Source: Bacteroidota bacterium | Lineage (GTDB): Bacteria; Bacteroidota; Ignavibacteria; Kapaibacteriales; NICIL-2 | Length of the DNA: 32,781 bases | Assembly: GCA_019695345.1 (NCBI GenBank) | Contig: JAIBAE010000050.1 | Coordinates: forward strand, 1-32,781 | Direction: 5' to 3' | Part shown: piece by piece, positions 22,603 through 30,457 of the stretch | How the letters are laid out: each line of letters opens with the position of its first letter | Numbering within the stretch: the first letter of the stretch is position 1 | Program-made: the position numbers and the translations under genes | Notes under the pieces: generated by a model | Told to the model about the DNA's origin: nothing | Seen by the model: the letters and a program-made list of their open reading frames with translations, nothing else | Database searches by the model: none

Positions 22603-23517
22603 ATGTTTTTAAGAATTACATATGTGCTGTTAATTCTGTTATGTGGAACATTGAGCACATTTGCTCAAGTATATCGCACCGTACCTGTAACTGCAAAGTG
22701 GGCTGTCGAGAATGCAAAAAAGTATTTAGAGTTTAAAGGGTATTATGATGCTCGGTTAGTATTTGTATCGACAGGTGAAACGATAAACAGTATTGATACT
22801 ATTATAGTTAAACATCAAGCAGATTCTATATATAATAACTATTACGAGTGGACAGGCCAATATTGGTGGTGGAATTTATACTTTATTACCGATAGTGTTA
22901 GAAACTCGGAGATGATATGGGTTGAAGCAGCATTAGATTCTTTAGCAGGTTGGGAATGTAGTTTAAAGGTTGTCCCAAGAAGAACTGAGATACCAATATT
23001 GAATGAGACCGGTATTGTAGATTCAATGTGGATTAATAGTGATAGTGTTACAAAACAACCAAGGATACTAAAGCCAAATTGTTGGTGGTGCTTGTTTGGT
23101 GTAGGTAAAACTGAAATGTTCCCAATCTTGCAACAACATACATATTCTGATAGTAGTAAGGTAAAGTCAATTGGTAGTAAATGGATACTTACAACAATCT
23201 TAGGGTTGCAGTTAGAGTTTAATGCAGAAACTGGGGAATATATAAGTACAGGTGTCATGTCGTTTAAAGGAGATTCACCAGAACTTGCTATCAATCTCAT
23301 TCAACCTCATCCTGTCCGGCAGACGTTTACTATAAAGGAAGATGAGACTATTGAATCAGTACTGCTATACTCACTTCTTGGCGAGGTGCAGCAACGTTGG
23401 GATACCGTATCACCTCATCAGGTACTTTCTGTTGCAGGTGTTCCGCATGGGTTGTACATGCTACGGTATTTGGTTGGTGGTAGGGCATTTTCAGTTCCAT
23501 TGGTAGTAGCTCCGTAA
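22603..23517 (+). CDS. Secreted protein of unknown family with T9SS tail, tandem paralog 2
   Basis: This 304-residue paralog of the preceding gene has a signal peptide ending TFAQ (about residue 22). It has the same N-terminal domain (VYRTVPVTAKWAVENAKKYL; EWTGQYWWWNLYFITDS) and a nearly identical sorting domain. Its 3' 201 bp (23272-23472) align without gaps to 22320-22520 at about 90% by eye. The central stretch (about 170-225, with PNCWWCLFGVG) is quite different from paralog 1 and includes two cysteines of its own. The tandem arrangement and conserved ends point to a recent duplication or to continuing gene conversion. The function is unknown. Confidence 0.85.
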   Translation: MFLRITYVLLILLCGTLSTFAQVYRTVPVTAKWAVENAKKYLEFKGYYDARLVFVSTGETINSIDTIIVKHQADSIYNNYYEWTGQYWWWNLYFITDSVRNSEMIWVEAALDSLAGWECSLKVVPRRTEIPILNETGIVDSMWINSDSVTKQPRILKPNCWWCLFGVGKTEMFPILQQHTYSDSSKVKSIGSKWILTTILGLQLEFNAETGEYISTGVMSFKGDSPELAINLIQPHPVRQTFTIKEDETIESVLLYSLLGEVQQRWDTVSPHQVLSVAGVPHGLYMLRYLVGGRAFSVPLVVAP

Positions 23518-23561
23518 AGTAAAACACATATCTCGTTTCGTAAATTCGTAATTTGCCATAC

Positions 23562-23638
23562 AATCTGCGCCGCACATCGGCTAGTTCGCGCCGGGTCTGC
23601 GCGCTGTTTGGATTGCTTCGGCAGATGAGGGAATCACG
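23562..23638 (-). repeat. Dispersed intergenic repeat family A, copy A6
   Basis: The minus strand reads catctgccgaagcaa, agcgcgcagacccggcgcga and tgcggcgcagatt. It lies between two plus-strand genes and is opposite in orientation to both. Confidence 0.75.
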
Positions 23639-23654
23639 AAAATTGTAGTTCACC

Positions 23655-23692
23655 AACGTCCTTCCTGTTACAACGAAGGACGTTCTTATTTT
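23655..23692 (+). terminator. Probable terminator hairpin
   Basis: The arms aacgtccttc (23655-23664) and gaaggacgtt (23675-23684) form a perfect 10-bp stem with a 10-nt loop, followed by cttatttt. It lies just before the ATG at 23700 and would separate the T9SS paralogs from the methyltransferase gene. The T-tract is interrupted, so an attenuator-like or purely structural role is possible. Confidence 0.6.
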
Positions 23693-23699
23693 ACTATGT

Positions 23700-24881
23700 A
23701 TGCTTATACTACCAAAACAAAAGATATTTGAAACGTTGCGTTCTGCGCAGTTTATTGCCACGTTTACCGGACGTAGCAGGCGGGATAGAGAAGTCTCGAA
23801 ACCCGTTACTAAGATGATTCTGAAAACCGTAGAGTTAAACGAACGTCCGCACGTGCAGCTAAATTCTTATACCGATACACAACACTTTACCACGAACAAG
23901 GAACTTACTCCAATTGCGTTAAACGAAATGCTTGATGCAATTATGGCGGAGAACTTTATGCAGGTGCATATCCAAACGCCGGAGCAAGATGTGTACTTTA
24001 GGGTGTTGAGCAAAGGAGTGAAACAATCATCTACCACGCCTTCTAAAAAAAATTGGGAAGCCGTTACTAAACACAACAACGAGAAACAGTATCTTATTAA
24101 CCCCGATAACGCGCGCATTCTGTTGTGGCAACTTGGCATTTGTAACGAGAAAGGTGTGTTGGTTCACGCCATGAGCGCAAAGTATAAACAAATAAATCAT
24201 TTCCTTTCCATTGCAACCAAGCTGAATGTATTTAAACAGGATTCCATTAGCATTGTAGATTGCGGTTGCGGAAAAGCGTATTTAAGTTTGGCGTTGTATC
24301 ATTACTTAACGGTGATTGCCAAAAAGAATGTTCACCTTGTTGGCATAGATACAAACAACGATGTAATTACCTTTTGTAATTCGTTGGCAAACAAGTTGGG
24401 GTATACGCAAGCACGTTTTGAATGTACTGCAATTGATGCCTACAACCACGCAGATTCCATTGATGTGTTGATTGCCTTGCACGCGTGCGATACCGCTACC
24501 GATGATGCCTTACACTTGGGCATGAACCTTCATGCAAAAGCAATTCTTGCTGCGCCCTGTTGCCACCATTACGTTAACGAGAAACTTCGCTCGGCACAGG
24601 CTCCGCCGCTAATTGCACCGTTACTTCGCGATGGTATTGCACGCGAGCGGTTTGCCGATTTACTCACCGATACCATGCGCAGAGATATATTACGCGCTTA
24701 TGGGTACTCGGCAGAGTTGATTGAGTTTGTATCGCCCGAGCATACAATGAAAAATATTATGATTCGTGCTGAGAAAAACGAAACGTATCACGAACCAAAC
24801 GCGGAACTCTTGCAGTTGGTTCGCATGGAGCGCGAGCAATGGAAAGCCGCACCAAAACTTGCCGAGGCAGTTGGGGTGTAA
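23700..24881 (+). CDS. SAM-dependent methyltransferase (Methyltransf_32-like)
   Basis: In this 393-residue protein the Rossmann-type methyltransferase domain lies at about 160-340. Motif I is IVDCGCGKAYLSLAL (185-199). LVGIDTNND follows as the acidic ribose-binding loop. VLIALHACDTATDDAL (257-271) and APCCHH (285-290) are the hallmarks of the PF13679 group (relatives of METTL25 and GSTCD). The N-terminal ~150 residues (with NERPHVQLNSYTDTQHFTTN) are conserved in character but not assigned. The substrate is unknown; an RNA or protein target is inference only. No signal peptide is present, so it is cytoplasmic. The hairpin at 23655-23684 precedes it, and repeat A7 begins 22 nt after the stop. 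Confidence 0.88.
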   Translation: MLILPKQKIFETLRSAQFIATFTGRSRRDREVSKPVTKMILKTVELNERPHVQLNSYTDTQHFTTNKELTPIALNEMLDAIMAENFMQVHIQTPEQDVYFRVLSKGVKQSSTTPSKKNWEAVTKHNNEKQYLINPDNARILLWQLGICNEKGVLVHAMSAKYKQINHFLSIATKLNVFKQDSISIVDCGCGKAYLSLALYHYLTVIAKKNVHLVGIDTNNDVITFCNSLANKLGYTQARFECTAIDAYNHADSIDVLIALHACDTATDDALHLGMNLHAKAILAAPCCHHYVNEKLRSAQAPPLIAPLLRDGIARERFADLLTDTMRRDILRAYGYSAELIEFVSPEHTMKNIMIRAEKNETYHEPNAELLQLVRMEREQWKAAPKLAEAVGV

Positions 24882-24902
24882 TGGGATTAGTTAGGTATGA
24901 AT

Positions 24903-24975
24903 TCGCTTCTGCGCCGAAGCAACCAATCCTGCTCGCAGACCCGGCGCGAGCCAAGCGGTACAGCTTCGCAGAAGT
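24903..24975 (+). repeat. Dispersed intergenic repeat family A, copy A7
   Basis: It contains cttctgcgccgaagcaacc, gctcgcagacccggcgcgag and a right end cttcgcagaag. In this copy the ends cttctgcg (24906-24913) and cgcagaag (24967-24974) are perfect inverted repeats. It has the same orientation as the methyltransferase gene. Confidence 0.75.
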
Positions 24976-25003
24976 GATGATAATGTTGAAGTAGTACTAT
25001 AAA

Positions 25004-25067
25004 TATTCCCCCAGTCCTAACGGACATCCCCCTTTAATAAAGGGGGAAAGCGAAGCAAGGGGGAATA
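25004..25067. repeat. Nested inverted-repeat element (64 bp, MITE/REP-like)
   Basis: The outer arms tattccccc (25004-25012) and gggggaata (25059-25067) are perfect 9-bp inverted repeats. Within them tcccccttt (25027-25035) and aaaggggga (25039-25047) form a second perfect 9-bp stem around 3 nt. It sits directly before the rfbB start. Confidence 0.85.
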
Positions 25068-25105
25068 CAACAATGATGTTTAACAATACTTATTTATTGC
25101 CAACA

Positions 25106-26116
25106 ATGCACTCAACAATTTTAGTAACCGGAGGTGCCGGTTTTATTGGTTCTAACTTGATAAAGTATATTCTTGAACATTCCAACACGCATATTGTTAA
25201 CCTTGATGCGTTAACGTATGCCGGTAACCTGCAAAACCTAACCGATGTTGAATTGGATTCGCGGTACACGTTTGTACATGGTTCTATTCAGAATGCTGAG
25301 ATTGTTCGGTATGTATTGCGCAGATATAATATCTCCGGTATTATTAATTGCGCCGCCGAAAGTCATGTCGACCGTTCAATACAATCGGCACAACCTTTTG
25401 TGGATACCAATATTAACGGTACACTTGTATTATTAGAAGCCGCTAAAGAATATGGTATCCGTCGCTTCCTGCAAATGTCAACCGATGAAGTATATGGCTC
25501 TTTAGGAGCAGAAGGTTTCTTTACCGAAGAAACACCGCTACAACCAAACTCACCGTATTCCGCAAGTAAAGCAGCGTCTGATTGTTTAGTACGGTCGTTT
25601 GTACACACGCATAATCTGGATGCAGTAATTACCCGTTGCTCCAACAATTACGGACCATATCAATTCCCCGAGAAGTTAATTCCACTTATGATTTCCAACG
25701 CTGTGAATGATATATCATTACCGGTGTATGGCGATGGTATGAATGTACGTGATTGGATTTACGTTACCGACCATTGTTCTGGTGTGTGGCAGGCATACCA
25801 ACATGGAAAGGCAGGAGAGGTATATAACTTTGGTGGAAAAAGTGAGAAGTACAATATTGATGTAGTAAAGATGATTTTACAAGGAGTTGGAAAAGATGAA
25901 TCTCTCATTACCTATGTAAAAGATAGACCCGGTCACGATAAGCGGTATGCAATTGATTGTACAAAAGCCGAACGCGAATTACAATGGCAACCTACGGTAA
26001 CATTTGAAGAAGGTCTGGCAAAAACCATTGCGTGGTATCAGGATAATAATGCTTGGGTTGAGAATGTACGGAGTGGCGCGTATTTAGCATATTATGCAAA
26101 ACAGTATCAGCAGTAA
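25106..26116 (+). CDS. rfbB: dTDP-glucose 4,6-dehydratase
   Basis: RfbB (RmlB) converts dTDP-glucose to dTDP-4-keto-6-deoxyglucose, the second step of dTDP-rhamnose and related deoxysugar synthesis for surface polysaccharides. The 336-residue extended SDR enzyme has the NAD-binding TGGAGFIGSN (8-17), NLDALTYAGN, AAESHVDRSI, the active-site STDEVYG (125-131) and the catalytic Tyr151-x-x-x-Lys155 in SPYSASKAASD. CSNNYGPYQFPEKLIPL, YGDGMNVRDWIYV and DRPGHDKRYAID are all typical of the family. The frame is open to an ATG at 25073, but the ATG at 25106 gives the normal N-terminus. No rfbA, rfbC or rfbD lies in the window. Three secreted paralogs follow, the first after 28 nt. Confidence 0.96.
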   Translation: MHSTILVTGGAGFIGSNLIKYILEHSNTHIVNLDALTYAGNLQNLTDVELDSRYTFVHGSIQNAEIVRYVLRRYNISGIINCAAESHVDRSIQSAQPFVDTNINGTLVLLEAAKEYGIRRFLQMSTDEVYGSLGAEGFFTEETPLQPNSPYSASKAASDCLVRSFVHTHNLDAVITRCSNNYGPYQFPEKLIPLMISNAVNDISLPVYGDGMNVRDWIYVTDHCSGVWQAYQHGKAGEVYNFGGKSEKYNIDVVKMILQGVGKDESLITYVKDRPGHDKRYAIDCTKAERELQWQPTVTFEEGLAKTIAWYQDNNAWVENVRSGAYLAYYAKQYQQ

Positions 26117-26144
26117 CCAAAGTTATTTTACCATAGGAGTATGT

Positions 26145-27002
26145 ATGAAACCCTTGTTAGTACTAATCTTTGCGTTTTTTTCGGTTTACTCGTATTCGCA
26201 AGAATACGAATGGGGATATAGGTTTACGGTAGGAGATACGTTTCGATATAGAACTAAGAAAGTAGTAACTCAGTTAAAAGATGAACGGAGTTATGATGAT
26301 ACACTCATCATAAAAGTTATAAATGTTGATGCTGAAGGTAATATCACGTTGTTGTTTGCAGAGCAAAAACAAAAAGATACTACCGATTGGCAAGTTGTAG
26401 GGGGAACTGAAGCACAGCCCGGACGCTATAGTTTTAAATACGGTACATTGTTATCTGGTTCGGAAGCTACTATAACAATGACTCGCTATGGTAAATTTTT
26501 ACGTGGCGAGTTTACAACATTAGATATTGAACACCGCAAGGCAAGAGAAAGTCAGTTAAAGGATACATCGGAGAGTTATCGTCAAAGTTTTATTAAGAAT
26601 GAACAAGGAAGTCTGAGGTATGTTCTAAATTATTACTTCCCAAGATTGTCTGAACAAAGTTCTATATTATTGCACCAGACATGGAATGATAGCACAGTTA
26701 GCAACAACAATTCACTAACATTGAAAGATGGTAAAAAAATCCTGAATAAGCAAACAACGAAAAAGCGTTTAGATTTTGTTTTATATGATGTTACTAATGT
26801 GCAAGGTATACCGTGTTTCAGAATAGGAGTGAAAGAAGATTGGAAACAATCCGGCAAAATAGGTTTTGAAATGAAAAGCGATGAAGTTTTCTATTTGCGT
26901 GTCAGCGACTGTGCATTGGTTACTGCTACATTAAATAGCGTACAACAATTAGATGGTGAGTGGTTTTGCAATACTGAGATAACCCATAAATTACTTCCCT
27001 AA
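26145..27002 (+). CDS. Exported protein of unknown family, triplet paralog 1
   Basis: This 285-residue protein has a signal peptide ending YSYSQ (residue 19). The mature protein begins EYEWGYRFTVGDTFRYRTKK, nearly the same opening as the next two genes. A second shared block is SGSEATITMTRYGKFLRGEF. A third is the NYYFPRLSEQ segment followed by W.DS. The fold looks beta-rich. There is no lipobox and no T9SS tail, so it is probably periplasmic or outer-membrane associated. The ATG at 26145 has taggag upstream; the open frame to 26094 is not needed. It lies 28 nt after rfbB, so co-transcription is possible. I do not recognise the family. Confidence 0.85.
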   Translation: MKPLLVLIFAFFSVYSYSQEYEWGYRFTVGDTFRYRTKKVVTQLKDERSYDDTLIIKVINVDAEGNITLLFAEQKQKDTTDWQVVGGTEAQPGRYSFKYGTLLSGSEATITMTRYGKFLRGEFTTLDIEHRKARESQLKDTSESYRQSFIKNEQGSLRYVLNYYFPRLSEQSSILLHQTWNDSTVSNNNSLTLKDGKKILNKQTTKKRLDFVLYDVTNVQGIPCFRIGVKEDWKQSGKIGFEMKSDEVFYLRVSDCALVTATLNSVQQLDGEWFCNTEITHKLLP

Positions 27003-27020
27003 GCATCTATAGGAGTTCCC

Positions 27021-27905
27021 ATGAAATATGTACTTTTGATGTTAGTTTTTTTTCTTGCCAATATCACTAATGCGTTTACCCAAGAATATGAATGGGGATA
27101 TAGGTTTACTGTGGGGCAAAAATTTACTTATAAAGTTGAATTTGATATTCAGGCATTAAGTAATATTTCTGGAAGCCATAACAATTCCGAACTAATTAGT
27201 TTCCGAGTTATACAAGTTGATAAGGATGGAAGTATAACGTTTCAGATATGGGAACAGAAAAGTAGTAATATAGACTCGATGGTAGTAATTGGTAGCGAGG
27301 CAACAGGTGCACAAGTAATGTCTCGAACCACCACTCATTTAGATGGCTCAGAAGCAACTATAACAATGACCCGATACGGAGAGTTTGTACATGGCACATA
27401 TCATAAACCATCTGCATCGTTACTTGAAATGCGCAAAATGAGATTAGCCGATACATCTGAATTTGGAAAGACATCGGCCAAAAAACATTCAGAAGAAAAC
27501 CAATTAAAAAGTACACTTGAATTTTATTTCCCAAAACTGAAAAGCACTGAAAAAATTTCACAAGAAGATCAATGGAAGGATTCTGTTGGGCAAGAAAAGA
27601 AATCCTACACTTTACAAGATGGTAATTTAGTTGCAAACGGAACAAAAAGTAATCATTATGACGTAAAAGAGTACAGGTACATCAAGGATACTTTAATAGA
27701 TGGGATAGATTGTATGAAAGTATTATTAGTGCAGAATGTGCGCCAAGCGATGGGGAAAGACAGAACTTTTTCAGCACAAATAGATGGCTATCTTTATTTT
27801 AGAAAGAGCAATGGGATGTTGTTACTTAAAGAAGTAAATGGTTCATACTTTAATAATGGTGAAATGATTAATGTACTTCGTAATTATCAAAAGCTTGAAA
27901 AGTAG
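27021..27905 (+). CDS. Exported protein of unknown family, triplet paralog 2
   Basis: This 294-residue protein has a signal peptide ending AFTQ (about residue 21). It shares the opening EYEWGYRFTVGQKFTYKVE, the block DGSEATITMTRYGEFVHGTY and EFYFPKLKSTE with its neighbours. The C-terminal part (about 200-294) with IDGIDCMKVLL and YLYFRKSNGMLLLKE parallels paralog 3 (VDGETCLVV; ILIRKSDGMIVKKE). This indicates one domain across the whole length. It starts 18 nt after paralog 1, with aggag before the ATG, so the two are almost surely in one operon. The function is unknown. Confidence 0.85.
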   Translation: MKYVLLMLVFFLANITNAFTQEYEWGYRFTVGQKFTYKVEFDIQALSNISGSHNNSELISFRVIQVDKDGSITFQIWEQKSSNIDSMVVIGSEATGAQVMSRTTTHLDGSEATITMTRYGEFVHGTYHKPSASLLEMRKMRLADTSEFGKTSAKKHSEENQLKSTLEFYFPKLKSTEKISQEDQWKDSVGQEKKSYTLQDGNLVANGTKSNHYDVKEYRYIKDTLIDGIDCMKVLLVQNVRQAMGKDRTFSAQIDGYLYFRKSNGMLLLKEVNGSYFNNGEMINVLRNYQKLEK

Positions 27906-27954
27906 TTACTTATTAGTTATGTGCAAATTGACTATTGGGTGAAATGTGATTAAG

Positions 27955-28773
27955 ATGAACAACTATATAATCATAATATTGCTTAGTTATATTTCGGTAT
28001 TTGCCCAAGAGTACGAATGGGGGTATAGGTTTAAGGTGGGGCAAGTGATGAGGTTCAAAGTTGATAACAGTGTATATATGCCCGGAACTCCGGTGTTTGT
28101 TGAACAAGGTTTGTTAGAGTTATCAGTTTTAAATGTTGCTAAGAATGGTGATATTACATTTTTATTAAAAGAAGGTAATCAGACTAATCCAATTGAACCA
28201 ATGACAATTGGAAGTGAACATGGTAAATCGGTTTCTATCCGCCATACAACTGTGTTGGATAGTTCTGAAGCTACAATAACCATGACACGTTTCGGTGAAT
28301 TTGTTACTGGCGTATTTTCCAAACCCTCAAAACAATTAGAACAAGAACGTGCTTTACGTGCAAATGCTAACACTGCCGAAGGTAAGAAATTTGCCCGTGA
28401 GTATTCTGACCTACCTATGATTAATTATGCATTGCGATATTATTTCCCACTATTAAAAAAAATGAATACCATTTTGGTAAACGAACACTGGACAGACTCA
28501 ACTGAAAAGGCAAAACAGTTAGAGTTTCAGACTATCAACTATGTTTTGAAGGGTGATACTGTAGTAGATGGCGAAACATGTTTAGTTGTAACACAACATT
28601 ATAAATTTCAACAACCAATTAGTAAAGATGAAATGTTAATAATAGAAGGGGACGGTGAGATACTAATAAGGAAATCGGATGGGATGATTGTGAAAAAGGA
28701 ATTGGATTGTGATTCGAGAAGAAACGGCGTGTTCGAGAGCAAACTGAATATGTATCAAAAACTTCTTAAGTAA
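27955..28773 (+). CDS. Exported protein of unknown family, triplet paralog 3
   Basis: This 272-residue protein has a signal peptide ending VFAQ (residue 18). The same opening EYEWGYRFKVGQVMRFKVD is followed by SSEATITMTRFGEFVTGVF and RYYFPLLKKMN. It is the shortest of the three. The frame reaches a GTG at 27946, but the ATG at 27955 gives a normal signal peptide. It lies 49 nt after paralog 2. It could act with the nucleotide-sugar enzymes on either side in envelope building, but only position suggests this. The function is unknown. Confidence 0.84.
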   Translation: MNNYIIIILLSYISVFAQEYEWGYRFKVGQVMRFKVDNSVYMPGTPVFVEQGLLELSVLNVAKNGDITFLLKEGNQTNPIEPMTIGSEHGKSVSIRHTTVLDSSEATITMTRFGEFVTGVFSKPSKQLEQERALRANANTAEGKKFAREYSDLPMINYALRYYFPLLKKMNTILVNEHWTDSTEKAKQLEFQTINYVLKGDTVVDGETCLVVTQHYKFQQPISKDEMLIIEGDGEILIRKSDGMIVKKELDCDSRRNGVFESKLNMYQKLLK

Positions 28774-28860
28774 TCAGTTCTTGGCATAATGCTTGTACTT
28801 TAAATTATGTCAGCCCGAAGTGTATCTACTTATCACGATGAATGGTAATAGTACGTTGAG

Positions 28861-28944
28861 GTTCTGTCCCGCAAATTGAGGTGGAAGGGGCAGAAAATTT
28901 TCTGCCCTTACAAACAACGTTTGGTGCGGCAGGGCGATAGCAGA
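28861..28944 (-). repeat. Dispersed intergenic repeat family B, copy B5 (with palindrome)
   Basis: The minus strand begins tctgctatcgccctgccgca followed by ccaaacgtt and ends gcgggacagaac. The perfect palindrome gggcagaaaattttctgccc lies at 28888-28907, at the same relative place as in copy B4 about 16 kb away. Confidence 0.8.
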
Positions 28945-28988
28945 TATATTTGAAATTATTACAACCTTACTTTATTACGGAGGATACT

Positions 28989-30356
28989 ATGGCTTCAGGG
29001 AAGAAGCAGCAAGATGGCACAGCTAACAATTTGATGCAGAAGATTGCATCGCGCGATTTTACTGTTGGTGTTGTTGGTTTAGGGTATGTGGGTTTGCCAC
29101 TTGCGGTTGAATTTGCCAGAAAAGGTATTAAAACTATTGGATTTGATGTTGATGCAAGTAAAGTAAAACTTCTGCAAAAAGGGAAGAATTACATTCAGGA
29201 TATTAAGGACGAGCACGTTTATGAGATTTGGAAGAACAAGACGTTTTCGGCTACTACCGATTACAGTGTAAGTTCTCAGTGTGATGTTATTTACATCTGC
29301 GTACCAACACCGTTTACCGATAACAAAGACCCGGATATTTCGTACATCGTGGATTCTACAAAAGGTGTGGCAGCGGCTATGCGGAAAGGTCAGTTGATTA
29401 TATTAAAATCAACCACATTTCCGGGCACAACACGTAAGTACGTAAAACCAATTACCGATGCAACAAAACTTGTTTGTGGTAAAGATTACTTCCTGGCGTT
29501 CTCGCCGGAGCGTATTGACCCGGGTAATAAACACTGGCACACTGGTAATACACCCATAGTAGTCGGCGGGATTACTCCTGATTGTACTAAACTTGGTGTT
29601 GCGGCCAACGAAGTAATTATTGACAAGGTTATTCCTGTTTCCACACCGGAAGTTGCCGAGATGGAGAAGTTGTTAGAGAATATCTTCCGTTCGGTAAATA
29701 TTGCGTTGGTAAATGAACTTGCGCAGTTGTGCGATAGAATTGGTGTGAACATTTGGGAAGTAGTGGAATCTGCCGCTACAAAACCGTTTGGGTTTATGCC
29801 ATTTTTCCCGGGACCGGGTATTGGTGGCCATTGTATTTTAATTGACCCGTATTATTTATCGTGGATGGCCCGTGAGTTTGATTTTGTTACCAACTTTATT
29901 GAACTGGCGGCAGAGGTAAATGAATCGATGCCATTTTACGTTCGCGGTATGATTGAGCGGGAGATTGCTAAACAACCAGTTACATTGCAAAAAGCAAAAG
30001 TATTAATGCTTGGTATGGCCTTTAAAAAAGATGTGGATGACTTACGCCATTCGCCGGCGCTTAAAGTTGCAGAATTACTTGATTTGGATGGCATTACTAA
30101 CATTAGCTATTACGACCCGTATATACCGGAAGTTGAGTTGCATCATGGTAAAAAGAATAAACGTGTGTTAAAGTCGGTGAAGAAACTTGACGCCACTACT
30201 TTAAAAAAGTACGATGTTGTTTGTATAACAACAGACCACAGTTCGTTTGACTACAATATGATTGCAGTTAATAGTAAAATAGTAGTAGATACCAGAAATG
30301 CTTGTAAAAATGTCAAGAATAAAAAGAAAGTTGTATTGTTGGGCGATGGAAAGTAA
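28989..30356 (+). CDS. UDP-sugar 6-dehydrogenase (UDP-GlcNAc/UDP-ManNAc dehydrogenase type, WbpA-like)
   Basis: The enzyme oxidises C6 of a UDP-hexose(amine) to a uronate with NAD+, feeding capsule or O-antigen synthesis. The 455-residue protein has the Rossmann motif VGVVGLGYVGLPLAV (26-40), CVPTPFTDNKDPD, STTFPGTTRK and FSPERIDPGN. ENIFRSVNIALVNELAQLCD is the central helix. The catalytic Cys282 lies in GPGIGGHCILIDPYYL, where most family members have HCIP, so one position is unusual. A C-terminal Rossmann domain (AKVLMLGMAFKKDVDDLRHS) follows. The sequence is closer to the WbpA/WecC branch than to UDP-glucose dehydrogenase. The exact substrate cannot be decided from sequence alone. Acggagga precedes the ATG. 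Repeat B5 lies 44 nt upstream. Confidence 0.93.
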   Translation: MASGKKQQDGTANNLMQKIASRDFTVGVVGLGYVGLPLAVEFARKGIKTIGFDVDASKVKLLQKGKNYIQDIKDEHVYEIWKNKTFSATTDYSVSSQCDVIYICVPTPFTDNKDPDISYIVDSTKGVAAAMRKGQLIILKSTTFPGTTRKYVKPITDATKLVCGKDYFLAFSPERIDPGNKHWHTGNTPIVVGGITPDCTKLGVAANEVIIDKVIPVSTPEVAEMEKLLENIFRSVNIALVNELAQLCDRIGVNIWEVVESAATKPFGFMPFFPGPGIGGHCILIDPYYLSWMAREFDFVTNFIELAAEVNESMPFYVRGMIEREIAKQPVTLQKAKVLMLGMAFKKDVDDLRHSPALKVAELLDLDGITNISYYDPYIPEVELHHGKKNKRVLKSVKKLDATTLKKYDVVCITTDHSSFDYNMIAVNSKIVVDTRNACKNVKNKKKVVLLGDGK

Positions 30357-30457
30357 AAAATTAGTAGTAAATTGTGTGATATAAATGCATATATAAGTAT
30401 AACATACAGGTTACGCTGAATTAAAATAGCGTCCCCTTGAAATAATAATGGTGACAT

